64,000 nt of DNA from an uncultured SAR116 cluster alpha proteobacterium (GCA_902529515.1 CABZWX010000001.1:118670-182669); one strand, 5' to 3'. Counted from the stretch's first letter, positions 36,272 to 45,721 are shown. Notes: generated by a model not told the origin, from the sequence alone. Numbers and translations are program-made.

Positions 36272-37681
36272 TTGGTTTTGAATAAAAAAAAAATTTCTAA
36301 TGAACTAATTGAATTACCATTCAATAAAATTTTTTTTAAATTAGCTATACCAAATATATGTGCAACCTTTTTATCGGCGAGTACTGTTATATTTGATCTT
36401 TGGTATATAGGTAAAATAGGCATTTCTGAATTAGCTGGTGTAGCTTATATTTTTCCAATTTTCATGTTAACAAGCATGCTATCCAATGGCGCGTTTGGTG
36501 GAGCTATAAGTGGCGCTACTGCAAGAGCTTTTGGAAGCAAAAACTTACATTTAGCAGAATGTATCTTTAGGTCAGCAATATTAATTTCATTGTTGGGAGC
36601 ACTACTTATGATGTTACTTTTTTTTTCTATTTCAGAAAGATTTTTCATCTTTATGAAAATAGATCAAGATGTAAGCAGCGCAGCTTTAAGTTATGGTAAC
36701 ATATTATTGGGTGGAATTTTTTTGATTTGGTTATTTAATATTATCATTTCTATTACTAGAGGCTCAGGTAATACAATAATGCCAGCTTTTAGTTGGCTGA
36801 TTGTTCTGTCTTCTCATGTTTTACTAGCAAGTTTCAATTTTAATTATCTTGATGGAAATTTTGTTTTAAAAAATAATGTAGTTCTTTTTAGTGAAAATTA
36901 TTTATTTAATTCTTTAGAATGGTCTGCCATTTCATTATTGTCTGGATATTTTTTTGGATTAATATTTATATTAGGTTTTTATTTTTTTGGAAATCATTCT
37001 TATACATTTAAATTTTCAAAAATTTTGCAATTAGACGGATTTTTAAAGTTAATTAAATCAGGAACATTAGCAAGTTGTCAGTCTTTAATGACAATTTCAT
37101 TAGCATTATTCTGTACAGCAGTGATTGGAATTTTTGGATCACATTGGACAGCTGGATTTGGTATTGCTATTAGGTTAGAATTGCTTTTAATCCCTATTAT
37201 TTTTGGAGTAGGTGGTGCACTTATAGCAATAGTAGGGGCAAATGTTGGTGCAAATAAATTAAAAAGAGCTGTACAAATGACTTGGAAGGGTACAGCTTTT
37301 TCCGTTTTTATTGTCGGTATTACAGGATTGTTTTTTTCATTTTATCCTGAACTCTGGTCCAATTTTTTCACACATAATCCACAAGCTATAGATGCTGCTG
37401 AAGTTTATTTGAAAGTAGTTGCTCCTTTTTATGCATTTTTTGCTCTTGGTCTTGGTCTTTATTTTGTATGTCAAGCATTCAACACTTTGTTTTGGCCAGT
37501 CGTAGGAACCTTTTTAAGATTGATTTTTGTTGTGATTTTAACTTCATTCTTTTTGTATAATAATGTAGCTAGTCCGTATTTATTATTTATTACTATGTCG
37601 TCTGGTTTGATAATTTATGGCTTATTTATAAGTCTAAGCTTACACTATGGACCTTGGAAATCGCATTATAAACAGAATTGA
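36272..37681 (+). CDS. MATE-family efflux transporter
   Basis: A 469-residue membrane protein with about twelve helices in two MatE halves. The first contains FDLWYIGKIGISELAGVAYIFP and the second ACQSLM-type and GFGIAIRLELLLIPIIFGVGG segments. MATE proteins use Na+ or H+ gradients to expel drugs or metabolites. Starts at TTG (36272 or 36278); neither has a strong ribosome-binding site. Downstream of the deacylase by 10 bases. Confidence 0.88.
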   Translation: MVLNKKKISNELIELPFNKIFFKLAIPNICATFLSASTVIFDLWYIGKIGISELAGVAYIFPIFMLTSMLSNGAFGGAISGATARAFGSKNLHLAECIFRSAILISLLGALLMMLLFFSISERFFIFMKIDQDVSSAALSYGNILLGGIFLIWLFNIIISITRGSGNTIMPAFSWLIVLSSHVLLASFNFNYLDGNFVLKNNVVLFSENYLFNSLEWSAISLLSGYFFGLIFILGFYFFGNHSYTFKFSKILQLDGFLKLIKSGTLASCQSLMTISLALFCTAVIGIFGSHWTAGFGIAIRLELLLIPIIFGVGGALIAIVGANVGANKLKRAVQMTWKGTAFSVFIVGITGLFFSFYPELWSNFFTHNPQAIDAAEVYLKVVAPFYAFFALGLGLYFVCQAFNTLFWPVVGTFLRLIFVVILTSFFLYNNVASPYLLFITMSSGLIIYGLFISLSLHYGPWKSHYKQN

Positions 37682-37690
37682 TTTGAAGAT

Positions 37691-38740
37691 TTAGGGTATG
37701 ATAACGGCTTTCCCATCGGATTGCTTGTCAAATATTTTATAGGCTTCTTCTGCTTGGTTTAGTGACCACATGTGTGTAAATAAATTATCAATATTTAGTT
37801 TTTTATCTACTATAAAATCAGCACATTGGGCTTGTCCATATTTTGAAAATGTCCAACTTCCTATAAGTGTAACTTGTCTCCTTAATAGATCATTACTAAC
37901 ATCTAAAGTGACATCTCCACCTTCACCTACAAAGCATGCTTTGCCCCATGTTTTCACACTCTTTACTGCCAATGAACGTGCTTCTGGTGAAGATGACGCT
38001 TCTAATGATGCATCGACTCCAGTACCTTTTGTTAAATCCTTTATTTCTTCTAATAAGTCATTGCTTTCGTTAGGATTTATTAGTATGTCTGCTCCAAATT
38101 CAATAGATCTCTCTAACCTTTTTTTATTTATGTCAATTGCAATAACTCTTGACCCCATTTTGTTAGCTAACATAACTGCTGATAATCCAACGGGTCCCAT
38201 GCCAAAAATCGCGATAGTTTGACTTGCCTTTAAATTTAATCTTTCTAAAGCTCCCCATGCGGTCCCAGTTCCACATGATATTGCTGCACCAGCTACAAAT
38301 GATATTTCATCTCTCAAATGAACTAAAGTGCTAGCAGGACACTTCATATATTTAGCATGCGCACCGTGTCCAGTAACACCAAAAACGGCTTTAACTCCAT
38401 CAATGCAAAGTTGTTGCCATCCTGTGGAACAGTGTGAACAGGTGCCACACCCTTCATAATGATGTTGCATTACACGTGTGTCTAATTGAAAAGTTTTTTT
38501 TGGAACGTTAGATCCTATTTCTACAATAGTACCACATGGTTCATGTCCAGCAATAACTGGTTTATCATCACCTCCAAGACCTAGAGATGATGGACCATTA
38601 TTTGCTCTGTAAAATTTGAGATCACTTCCACACATTCCTGAAGCTTTGATCTCAATAATCACATCATCCGGCCCTGGTGAAGGGTCGTCAAAATCCTGAA
38701 TTTCTAATTTTTTGTCTCCTAGAAATACAATTCCTTGCAT
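37691..38740 (-). CDS. Zinc-dependent alcohol dehydrogenase
   Basis: A 349-residue medium-chain dehydrogenase. Catalytic zinc ligands: Cys in GMCGSDLKFYR and His-Glu in AGHEPCGTI. Structural zinc is held by the four Cys of CGTCSHCSTGWQQLC. The Rossmann motif is IFGMGPVGLSAVMLANKMG. It resembles the threonine/sorbitol dehydrogenase-like class; substrate unknown. Convergent with the MATE gene; 23 bases downstream of the cytochrome gene in the same direction. Confidence 0.91.
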   Translation of the reverse strand: MQGIVFLGDKKLEIQDFDDPSPGPDDVIIEIKASGMCGSDLKFYRANNGPSSLGLGGDDKPVIAGHEPCGTIVEIGSNVPKKTFQLDTRVMQHHYEGCGTCSHCSTGWQQLCIDGVKAVFGVTGHGAHAKYMKCPASTLVHLRDEISFVAGAAISCGTGTAWGALERLNLKASQTIAIFGMGPVGLSAVMLANKMGSRVIAIDINKKRLERSIEFGADILINPNESNDLLEEIKDLTKGTGVDASLEASSSPEARSLAVKSVKTWGKACFVGEGGDVTLDVSNDLLRRQVTLIGSWTFSKYGQAQCADFIVDKKLNIDNLFTHMWSLNQAEEAYKIFDKQSDGKAVIIP

Positions 38741-38763
38741 AATGCTATACCTTTTAAAATAAC

Positions 38764-39213
38764 TTAATTTCTAAACTTTTGGTGACATCCTTTACATGTT
38801 CCAGCAAGGCTTCGGAAAGAATCCACTGTATTGTCGAAATCTTTTTCTTCAGAATTATTAATTAATTTTAAAGATGCAAACTCAAAATTATTAACTGCTT
38901 TTTTAAAACCCTCTGGATCTAACCAAATGTCTGCAGAGGCTTCAGAAGGAGCTCCGTCACTTCCTTCTGGGAAATATTTTATCATTTCTTTACTCCAATT
39001 ATATAGAGTAGTTGCGGATTTTTCTATTGTTTCAAAGTCTTCATTTTGAATAGATTTATGAATAGTTTGCATCATTTTTTTGCTTATCTTAAATTTGTCC
39101 ATTCTTTCTTTAACTACTTCCTGAGCACCTTCATTAGCAAGTAAAGGCGCTATAGAAACAATACCGGAGATTAATAAGAAGCTTATATAAAATACTACAT
39201 TTTTAATTTTCAT
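38764..39213 (-). CDS. Cytochrome c' / c556 family protein
   Basis: A 149-residue periplasmic haem protein: signal peptide (MKIKNVVFYISFLLISGIVS, ending LLA), four-helix-bundle-like charged body, and a C-terminal haem motif CKGCH (about residue 141). Cytochrome c' proteins are involved in NO or electron handling, though many have unknown partners. Divergent from chrA. Confidence 0.9.
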   Translation of the reverse strand: MKIKNVVFYISFLLISGIVSIAPLLANEGAQEVVKERMDKFKISKKMMQTIHKSIQNEDFETIEKSATTLYNWSKEMIKYFPEGSDGAPSEASADIWLDPEGFKKAVNNFEFASLKLINNSEEKDFDNTVDSFRSLAGTCKGCHQKFRN

Positions 39214-39287
39214 ATTTAATCCTCTGTTAAGCTTAGTTATTTAGTAGTATAAAATCATAGAATAAAATAAATTTAGACTACTTAATA

Positions 39288-40490
39288 GTGAAAAAAAATA
39301 ATAAAATAAAAATTGAAAATTTAGATATTTTTCTCTCCTTTCTATTATTAGGCTTTACTTCCTTTGGAGGACCAATAGCCCATATTGGTTATTTTCGGAA
39401 CTTCTTTGTAAAACAAAAAAAATGGTTAGATGAAAAACTTTATGCTGATTTTGTATCTCTTTGTAATTTTCTGCCAGGTCCATCCTCTAGTCAGGTTGGT
39501 ATATCTATTGGATATTACTTCAAAGGTGTAAAAGGAGCTATTTTAGCTTGGGTGGGTTTTTCGATGCCTTCAGTAATAATTCTTATGCTATTTGGTTATG
39601 CAATTTTAAATTATGACAATTCAATTCCTCAAGGTGTTTTAAAAGGTTTGAAAGCAATTGTTGTCATAATTGTATTTCAAGCAATATTGGGGATGAGTAA
39701 AAATTTATTAAAAGACAACGTTGGATATTTAATTACATTTTTCACAGCTTTGTTTTTAATAATTTTTCCATCATCATTAAATCAATTAATGTGTTTGATT
39801 CTAAGTGGTCTAATTGGAGTGTTTGTATACAGAGAAAAAAAAATAAAAGGAAAAAAACGAAAGTTTTCTGTTGAAATAGGTTTTTGGAAGATTTTCCCAA
39901 TAATTTTATTTTTTGTTTTTTTAATAATTCTTCCAATTTTAAATGAAATTTTTAATTCTAATCTTTTAAATTTAGCGAATAGTTTCTTTAAAGTTGGTTC
40001 CTTGGTTTTTGGAGGAGGGCACGTTGTATTACCATTATTAAATGAAGAATTTGTTGCTAGTGGTATGATTAAAAATGATTTATTCTTAGCAGGTTATGGC
40101 GCATCACAGGCTATACCGGGTCCTTTATTTACATTTTCATCCTATTTAGGAATTTTTTTAAAAAGTGAAATCAATACTTTGTTTACAAGTATATTCTGTT
40201 TGTTTTTTATTTTCCTACCATCATTTCTTTTACTTCTTGGTACTTTGTCTATATGGAATCAATTAAGAAAATTTGATTTAATCATTAGTGGTTTTAAAGG
40301 TGTTAATGCTAGTGTGATAGGACTATTGATTGCAGCATTATATGATCCTATCATCATTACTAGTCTAAAAAGTTATCACGATTTTATTCTTATTTTAATT
40401 TCTTTTATAATTTTATTTTTTACTAAAATACCACAATGGGCAGCTGTGTTTTTTATATCGCTTTGTGGTTGGATGCTTGCATATATTTAA
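39288..40490 (+). CDS. chrA: Chromate transporter family protein ChrA
   Basis: A 400-residue full-length CHR protein with two homologous halves. The first begins FLLLGFTSFGGPIAHIGYFR and contains CNFLPGPSSSQVGISIG; the second has KVGSLVFGGGHVVLPLLNEEF with GASQAIPGPLFTFSSYLG. These proteins export chromate or related oxyanions. Start is GTG at 39288. Divergent from the cytochrome c' gene across 74 bases. Confidence 0.92.
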   Translation: MKKNNKIKIENLDIFLSFLLLGFTSFGGPIAHIGYFRNFFVKQKKWLDEKLYADFVSLCNFLPGPSSSQVGISIGYYFKGVKGAILAWVGFSMPSVIILMLFGYAILNYDNSIPQGVLKGLKAIVVIIVFQAILGMSKNLLKDNVGYLITFFTALFLIIFPSSLNQLMCLILSGLIGVFVYREKKIKGKKRKFSVEIGFWKIFPIILFFVFLIILPILNEIFNSNLLNLANSFFKVGSLVFGGGHVVLPLLNEEFVASGMIKNDLFLAGYGASQAIPGPLFTFSSYLGIFLKSEINTLFTSIFCLFFIFLPSFLLLLGTLSIWNQLRKFDLIISGFKGVNASVIGLLIAALYDPIIITSLKSYHDFILILISFIILFFTKIPQWAAVFFISLCGWMLAYI

Positions 40491-40491
40491 T

Positions 40492-40983
40492 TTAGTCTTC
40501 AATTTGAATAATCTGGTCACCTTTTCTAATTTTACCACCCTTAACTATCGAGCAATTGAGACCTGATCTATTATATAATGGTAAAACAAGTGGTTTTTTA
40601 AGAAGGTCAGCGAGGTATTTACAAGGAAAGTTAAGCCTTCCACCAAATAAAATAGCTTCACCAACTTTAAACTTTTTTCCAACTAGATAATTAAGTGGAA
40701 CACCAGAAGTTGTTAAGTTTCTTCTATGTTCTATTGGTTTCAAAATAATAGGTTTTTCTTGAAGTGGTGGTTGATTAGCTTCTAATGCTTCTAGAACCTC
40801 ATTTTCTATTAAAGTTATATCCCTAATGTCTGGTTTTGGGGAATATGTACCTGTTTGGTTATAGTATCGATCATTGACAATGCCTTTACCTTCAACTAAT
40901 TCAGCTTCTTCCAATTCGATCATATTAGCTGAAGCTTTAGGCGCTATATGTATATGTAGTAAAGCTCCACTTTCCCATTTCAT
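40492..40983 (-). CDS. MOSC-domain protein
   Basis: A 163-residue protein with the MOSC fold (C-terminal domain of molybdenum-cofactor sulfurases). Visible features are the VNDRYYNQTGTYSPK loop and the conserved Arg-Arg-Asn in HRRNLTTSGV, LNYLVGKKFKVGEA, and a Cys in NFPCKYLADL at the place of the family's conserved Cys. Probably carries or transfers sulfur or binds a molybdenum cofactor (inference from family). Convergent with chrA (1-base gap). Confidence 0.88.
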   Translation of the reverse strand: MKWESGALLHIHIAPKASANMIELEEAELVEGKGIVNDRYYNQTGTYSPKPDIRDITLIENEVLEALEANQPPLQEKPIILKPIEHRRNLTTSGVPLNYLVGKKFKVGEAILFGGRLNFPCKYLADLLKKPLVLPLYNRSGLNCSIVKGGKIRKGDQIIQIED

Positions 40984-41109
40984 AAAATTTCCCCCCTGAT
41001 TTCTATAATTAAAATATTTTATGTTAATTCAAAAATTTTTGAACTAAATTTTGACAATCTTTTAAAATAATTTACAAGGTATTCCACATTATTATTTAAG
41101 GTGATTACT

Positions 41110-41523
41110 ATGGAAGATAAAAATATTACTGTAATTTCTGACAAACCTAATGAGGCTAATACTTCTCTTTCAGGAAGTTCAATGACAAAAGCTGGAAGGC
41201 TGGCAATGGAATTGTCTCAAGAGAAGAAGAGACTTAAGCAAGAACTAGAAGAGCTTCAGACAGAGTATGATGAAATTAAGCCTACGACCCCAACGGGTAC
41301 GCGTGATTGGTATGTCAAATGGATTGCTATGCTTTTAGCAGTAGCAGGTATATTCCTAATAAGTGCCTCATATACTCTTTATGGGCAGATAGCTTATGTG
41401 GTTAGTTGTATTGGTTGGATTTATGTTGGGATGCAGTGGGGTGATAGGGCAATTATGATTGGCTCCTCTGTAAGTTGTACTGCAATAGCAATGAATTTAG
41501 TTAATACGCTAACTTTAACTTAA
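41110..41523 (+). CDS. Hypothetical membrane protein with coiled coil
   Basis: A 137-residue protein of unknown function, starting at ATG 41110 with AAGGTG six bases before; a GTG at 41101 lies inside that site. It has an N-terminal Ser/Thr-rich part, a charged coiled-coil (about residues 37-62, ELSQEKKRLKQELEELQTEY), then two or three membrane segments (WIAMLLAVAGIFLISASY onwards). I know no family. Convergent with the small gene at 41520, overlapping it by 4 bases. Confidence 0.75.
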   Translation: MEDKNITVISDKPNEANTSLSGSSMTKAGRLAMELSQEKKRLKQELEELQTEYDEIKPTTPTGTRDWYVKWIAMLLAVAGIFLISASYTLYGQIAYVVSCIGWIYVGMQWGDRAIMIGSSVSCTAIAMNLVNTLTLT

Positions 41524-41723
41524 TTTTTTTTCTTTGTTTTGAAAAAGAAACTTTTTAGAGAAAATTGTGCATTTTTATTATTTTTACTTAGATAACTAAT
41601 TATTAAAATTGTGAAAAAAATTATAATAATAAAAGCAACAAAAATGCTAATTTGAGTTGTTTTTATCAGATACGCCAACGCAAATGGAAGTAAGAAACTA
41701 ATTATTAAAATGAAAAATTTCAT
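41520..41723 (-). CDS. Small hypothetical membrane protein
   Basis: A 67-residue frame with two strong membrane helices (about residues 2-18 and 26-45) and a basic C-terminus. No family recognised; no clear ribosome-binding site. Follows the lipoprotein gene in the same direction within 44 bases. Confidence 0.45.
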   Translation of the reverse strand: MKFFILIISFLLPFALAYLIKTTQISIFVAFIIIIFFTILIISYLSKNNKNAQFSLKSFFFKTKKKN

Positions 41724-41767
41724 TTTATGATCATAATATTTTTTCTTTTTTAAAAAAAACTTTTTGA

Positions 41768-42274
41768 TTATGCGTCTGATTTACATCTGAAAATATCAGC
41801 AGTTACGCTTGAAAGTAAATTAGTCTGCTTCATGAATTCATAACGTACTTTTAAACTATTTTTCACATCAATTTCTTTATTAGCGTAGATGATTTCTTTA
41901 TTTTCGTTTAAATCGTAAATACCAATAGCATTTCCACCCATCGTTGCAGCTCTTTTTCTAAGTTCGTACATTAATTCGTCATAGCTTAAACTACCAAGCA
42001 CTCTAACTCTCATAATATTTATACAGCTAGGATCGCCTTTTAGAAATTTACTAGAAGAAAAATCAATATTTTCAACTTTATTAGTATAATTTATGTTTTT
42101 ATTTGATGATGAAACATTAGCCTTGTTGATATTTTTACCAGTAATAACGTCATCAATTGATTCTGTCTGGTTTGGAATTTTTACAATTCTTTGACCATAA
42201 TTATTTATGAGAGATGTTTCATGAAAACAACCAGATAAAAAAATGAACGAAAATAGTAAAAAATATAATTTCAT
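41768..42274 (-). CDS. Hypothetical lipoprotein
   Basis: A 168-residue protein with a lipobox (FIFLSGCF; Cys about residue 16) after a short signal peptide, start set at the second Met (42274, MKLYFLLF) rather than 42289. The body contains INIMRVRVLGSLSYDELMYELRKRAATMGGNAI, which resembles small RcsF/YbjP-like lipoprotein domains with the 'A-x-x-M-G-G-N' pattern, a likely outer-membrane-associated fold. Function unknown. Confidence 0.78.
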   Translation of the reverse strand: MKLYFLLFSFIFLSGCFHETSLINNYGQRIVKIPNQTESIDDVITGKNINKANVSSSNKNINYTNKVENIDFSSSKFLKGDPSCINIMRVRVLGSLSYDELMYELRKRAATMGGNAIGIYDLNENKEIIYANKEIDVKNSLKVRYEFMKQTNLLSSVTADIFRCKSDA

Positions 42275-42391
42275 TATCAATAATTCCAAAATTAATTACT
42301 AAATTATTACGTCTTATAAATAAGAATATTTAATATTTTTCAAAAATATATAGAGTATACCTATAAACCAACAAAATAATTTATTAAAAAG

Positions 42392-42976
42392 CTAATTGGT
42401 CATAAATATGTCATAGCGTATAGTTTTTCCTATAATCTGGTGGGAACATTTTTTAATATCTTTAATTGGTTCAGCATATCTCGGTTGTTTGAAAACTACC
42501 CTGTTTTTTGCGCAATTTAAAGCAACTTCTAAAAGTTCAATATAATCAGTATCAGGTCCTACTATCTCTCTAACTAACCTCATGTTATTTTTAACAAGAG
42601 CTGTTTTCTTTCTCTCTTTATACATTGTATCGATCATAATCACTTCTGGTGTAAGTTTTGGTAAAATATCTTTAGAATCCCCAAATAATAATTCCATTCT
42701 ATTTATAATTTTCTCAATTTCACCACCAAATGATATACCTTCATTAATACCATTTTGAAGGAGTTCATGCATTTTTTGTGATCGTTCAATTAATGTGACT
42801 TTAGCTCCAAGAGAAGCAAGAATAAAAGAATCGTATCCTAGTCCAGCTGTTGCATCTATTATATTTCTATTTTTATTAAATTTCATACCAACAGCTTTAG
42901 CAAGGTTTTGGCCTCTACCTTTGCCGTATTTTAATCTATGTAATATAGGGCCTTCAATAAAAGAACATTTTAACAT
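42392..42976 (-). CDS. rsmJ: 16S rRNA (guanine-1516-N2)-methyltransferase RsmJ
   Basis: A 194-residue methyltransferase matching RsmJ/YhiQ throughout: EGPILHRLKYGKGRGQNLAKAVG, motif I IIDATAGLGYDSFILASLGAKV, and the catalytic-type MIDTMYKERKKTALVKNNMRL. Typical RsmJ is about 250 residues; the N-terminal ~45 residues (an accessory region) are absent here and no upstream in-frame start restores them. The remaining part has the whole catalytic domain, so it should be active. Confidence 0.88.
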   Translation of the reverse strand: MLKCSFIEGPILHRLKYGKGRGQNLAKAVGMKFNKNRNIIDATAGLGYDSFILASLGAKVTLIERSQKMHELLQNGINEGISFGGEIEKIINRMELLFGDSKDILPKLTPEVIMIDTMYKERKKTALVKNNMRLVREIVGPDTDYIELLEVALNCAKNRVVFKQPRYAEPIKDIKKCSHQIIGKTIRYDIFMTN

Positions 42977-43033
42977 AAGTTTTATTTGTAACTAGATTCC
43001 AAAGATATTTTGTAATTAATAAGAGTTTAAAAA

Positions 43034-43921
43034 TTAACTATTCTCCATTGGTAAGGTTTGATCAACAGCTGCCCATTCATGAAGTGAATTATCATAAATT
43101 GTTATATTTTCAAAACCTAATTGATATAAGACAAATGCTTCTAAGGATGCAGCAATACCACCACCGCAGTAATTTAAAACACAGCTATCTTTAGTAATGC
43201 CTTTTAATTGAAAAATTTTTGACAATTCATCAAATTTTTTTAATTTACCTGTTTCACTATCAAGTAATTCATGAAATGGTACATTGATACTTGTTGGTAT
43301 TCTACCAGGTCTGCCATACCTTGGATTTTCTCCATTATGAATATCGGCGGTTAATGAATTTAAAATTTTAAATTTTGGATTATTTATTGCTTCTAATACT
43401 ACGTCTTTATTTATAAAAATATTTTTTCTTGGTGAAAAATTAAAATCTGATTGTGAAAAGGTTAAGTTACTTCTTGAAGTAGGTAAGTTCATTTTTTGCC
43501 ACTGATTAAATCCACCATCTAATATGCTCGCTCTATCAAATCCAACTGCTCTTAACATCCACCAGATACGTGCCGACCATTGTGTCCCATTTCTTGAATA
43601 GAGTATTACGTGATAATCACTTCCTATTCCCTTTTTTTTAAAACTATCTGCGAGTATTTCAAGTTTAGGTAATGTAAACCTAAACGGACTATTTTGATCG
43701 GAAAGATCATGATGAAGATCTAAGAAACTAGAATTTTGAATGTTACAAAGTTCATAATTTTCTCTGCCACTTTCTACTATGTAGGGTAAAGTAGGATCAT
43801 TATCTCTGTAATGTAGATAAGTTGTACAATCATATATCCTAATATTATTGTTGTTAAGATTTTGACTTAACCACTCACAGCTAACAATTGCTTCAGGATT
43901 TTTCCAAGTATCTAATTTCAT
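43034..43921 (-). CDS. Thiosulfate/3-mercaptopyruvate sulfurtransferase (two rhodanese domains)
   Basis: A 295-residue sulfurtransferase. N-terminal rhodanese domain (about 10-150) is the inactive one; the C-terminal domain (about 165-290) has the catalytic Cys in LNYCGGGIAASLEAF. RNGTQWSARIWWMLRAVG and GHIPTS-like GRIPTSINVPFHEL are family phrases. Transfers sulfur from thiosulfate or mercaptopyruvate to cyanide or thiols. 33 bases after a quinone-reductase gene. Confidence 0.92.
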   Translation of the reverse strand: MKLDTWKNPEAIVSCEWLSQNLNNNNIRIYDCTTYLHYRDNDPTLPYIVESGRENYELCNIQNSSFLDLHHDLSDQNSPFRFTLPKLEILADSFKKKGIGSDYHVILYSRNGTQWSARIWWMLRAVGFDRASILDGGFNQWQKMNLPTSRSNLTFSQSDFNFSPRKNIFINKDVVLEAINNPKFKILNSLTADIHNGENPRYGRPGRIPTSINVPFHELLDSETGKLKKFDELSKIFQLKGITKDSCVLNYCGGGIAASLEAFVLYQLGFENITIYDNSLHEWAAVDQTLPMENS

Positions 43922-43954
43922 AATATTTAATTTTCTATATTAACAGAGACTTAT

Positions 43955-44929
43955 TTAAGGCTCCAAATACACACTTCCACCACCTCTTCTAGATTCTAAC
44001 ATATTGTGAGCTAAATTAGCATCTTTAAGTTTGAAAGGCTGAAATTCTGGTAATGTTATTTTATTATTTTTGAATGCTTGGAAAACTGAATCAGCCATTT
44101 TTTGGTATAAGGCTAAATCAGAAATATAATCAAACAAAATTGGTCTTGAAATTGTAAGGGATTTACTAGCTAAAACAGACATTGGAATTGGGTCAAGAGG
44201 TCCTGATGACTGTCCAAAATTTATTAAATGTCCACATACTTTAATACTCTTTAAAGAATTTTCAAATGTATCTTTGCCAACTGAATCAAAAATTTTATCT
44301 ACACCTTTACCATTTGTTAGTTCCATTACTGTTTCTATAAAATCTTCTTGATGATAAGTAAGTGTATGATCACATCCATAAGATTTTGCTGTAATAATTT
44401 TCTCTTTACTTCCAACAGTACCAATCACAACAGCTCCTTTTGATTTAGCCCATTGAGAAAAAATTCTTCCAATACCGCCTGTGGCTGCTGAAATTAGAAT
44501 TGTATCAGAAGCATTTAATTTGGTAACCTCTTCAATTAACATTTGTACTGTAATTGCTCTTGAGAAATTAGTTGCCATCATTTCATCTGAAATAAAATTA
44601 GGAATTTTAACAGCTAGATTTTTATCCAAAATTCTGTGGCTTGAATACGCTCCATAATCTTTTGTTATGTATGCTATTTTATCTCCTTTTTTAAAGTCCT
44701 CTATACCTGCTCCTGTTTCTTCTATCATACCAACCGCTTCAAGGCCTGGTATTCCAGGGAGCTCTAGTGTTTTGTAAAGCCCTGATCTAACATAAATATC
44801 ATGAAAATGAACTCCTATTGCTGTTTGTCTGATGAGGAGTTCATTTTCTTTTGGTTTTTTGATTTCAATGTCTTCTAATTTTAAAACATTAGAATTACCG
44901 TGTTCTCTTAAGACTATTGCTTTGGCCAT
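43955..44929 (-). CDS. NADPH:quinone oxidoreductase family protein
   Basis: A 324-residue medium-chain reductase without zinc ligands, so of the quinone-reductase class. The N-terminus has AIGVHFHDIYVRSGLY and LPGIPGLEAVGMIEETG; the cofactor motif is ISAATGGIGRIFSQWAKSKG (about residue 145). Reduces quinones or enones with NADPH. The end, RRGGGSVYLEP, is typical. The divergent gene at 45027 is unrelated. Confidence 0.91.
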   Translation of the reverse strand: MAKAIVLREHGNSNVLKLEDIEIKKPKENELLIRQTAIGVHFHDIYVRSGLYKTLELPGIPGLEAVGMIEETGAGIEDFKKGDKIAYITKDYGAYSSHRILDKNLAVKIPNFISDEMMATNFSRAITVQMLIEEVTKLNASDTILISAATGGIGRIFSQWAKSKGAVVIGTVGSKEKIITAKSYGCDHTLTYHQEDFIETVMELTNGKGVDKIFDSVGKDTFENSLKSIKVCGHLINFGQSSGPLDPIPMSVLASKSLTISRPILFDYISDLALYQKMADSVFQAFKNNKITLPEFQPFKLKDANLAHNMLESRRGGGSVYLEP

Positions 44930-45026
44930 TTATACCTCAATATTTTTTATTACAAATAAAAATCAAACTTAAGTAGTATCATATAAAATATTTGAATTTC
45001 TTGTAATCAGTTTATAGAATATTTTT

Positions 45027-45323
45027 ATGTCTATAATGAGAATAACAGTTAGAACATTCCAAAACGAACAACATGCAGAAATGTTTATTACTATTTCTCA
45101 AAAGATTTATGAAGATGCGCTTAAAGATAAGCTTAAAGTAAATTTTACAATGATACAAAATACCTCACTTAAAAACCAAGTGACAAGTATCTGGAAATAT
45201 GACGATGAAAAACATTTGAAGGAAATTAGATCTTATTTATCAAAACATAATTCCCTACCAAATTCTTTGTCCCCCAAAGAAGTTGTTTACAGTGGTGAGG
45301 TTATAGTTGATTCAAATTCTTAA
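45027..45323 (+). CDS. Hypothetical protein (possible small alpha-beta barrel monooxygenase-like fold)
   Basis: A 98-residue soluble protein starting at ATG 45027. It alternates beta and helix segments (RITVRTFQNEQHAEMFI, then VNFTMIQNTSLKNQVTSIWKY), a ferredoxin-like layout as in ABM-type small proteins. No catalytic residues can be named. Convergent with the MAPEG gene (4-base gap). Confidence 0.65.
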   Translation: MSIMRITVRTFQNEQHAEMFITISQKIYEDALKDKLKVNFTMIQNTSLKNQVTSIWKYDDEKHLKEIRSYLSKHNSLPNSLSPKEVVYSGEVIVDSNS

Positions 45324-45327
45324 ATTC

Positions 45328-45708
45328 TTATAAAAAGTTCAAACTCATCATAATTAAACAAATAAGAGCGATTGCCCAAATGCCTGTCCTTACATAATTT
45401 ATTCCAACAATATATACTGGAACATAGATTATTCTTGCTAATAACCAGATCATTGCTAGGAAAGAATTATCTACATCACTAATAATTGATAAAAGAATTA
45501 ATCCAATAAATATTGGTAGTGTTTCAAATAAATTTTTTAATGATCTATTAGCTCTATCTATATAAATTGAAGTATTTGCAATATTATCTCTGGAAGAGAA
45601 TAAATAAGATAATTTTACATTATTTGTTAACAGGCTTATTAGTACAGGAATGGTAATTTGGATTAGGACTAATAAAAAAGATAGTATCAGAATACTTGTT
45701 AGCGTCAT
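45328..45708 (-). CDS. MAPEG-family membrane protein
   Basis: A 126-residue protein with four helices. MAPEG-like features are RANRSLKNLFETLPIFIGLILLS, with the conserved Glu and Arg-Asn, and ARIIYVPVYIVGINYVRTGIW. The family covers membrane-bound glutathione transferases and leukotriene synthases; activity unknown. A short coiled-coil gene lies just upstream in the same direction. Confidence 0.85.
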   Translation of the reverse strand: MTLTSILILSFLLVLIQITIPVLISLLTNNVKLSYLFSSRDNIANTSIYIDRANRSLKNLFETLPIFIGLILLSIISDVDNSFLAMIWLLARIIYVPVYIVGINYVRTGIWAIALICLIMMSLNFL

Positions 45709-45721
45709 TTTTTTCTCCAGG

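Noticed and set aside
37770..38222. Plus-strand 150-codon frame opposite the alcohol dehydrogenase
   Set aside because: Longest antisense frame, but the minus-strand zinc-binding and Rossmann motifs are decisive.
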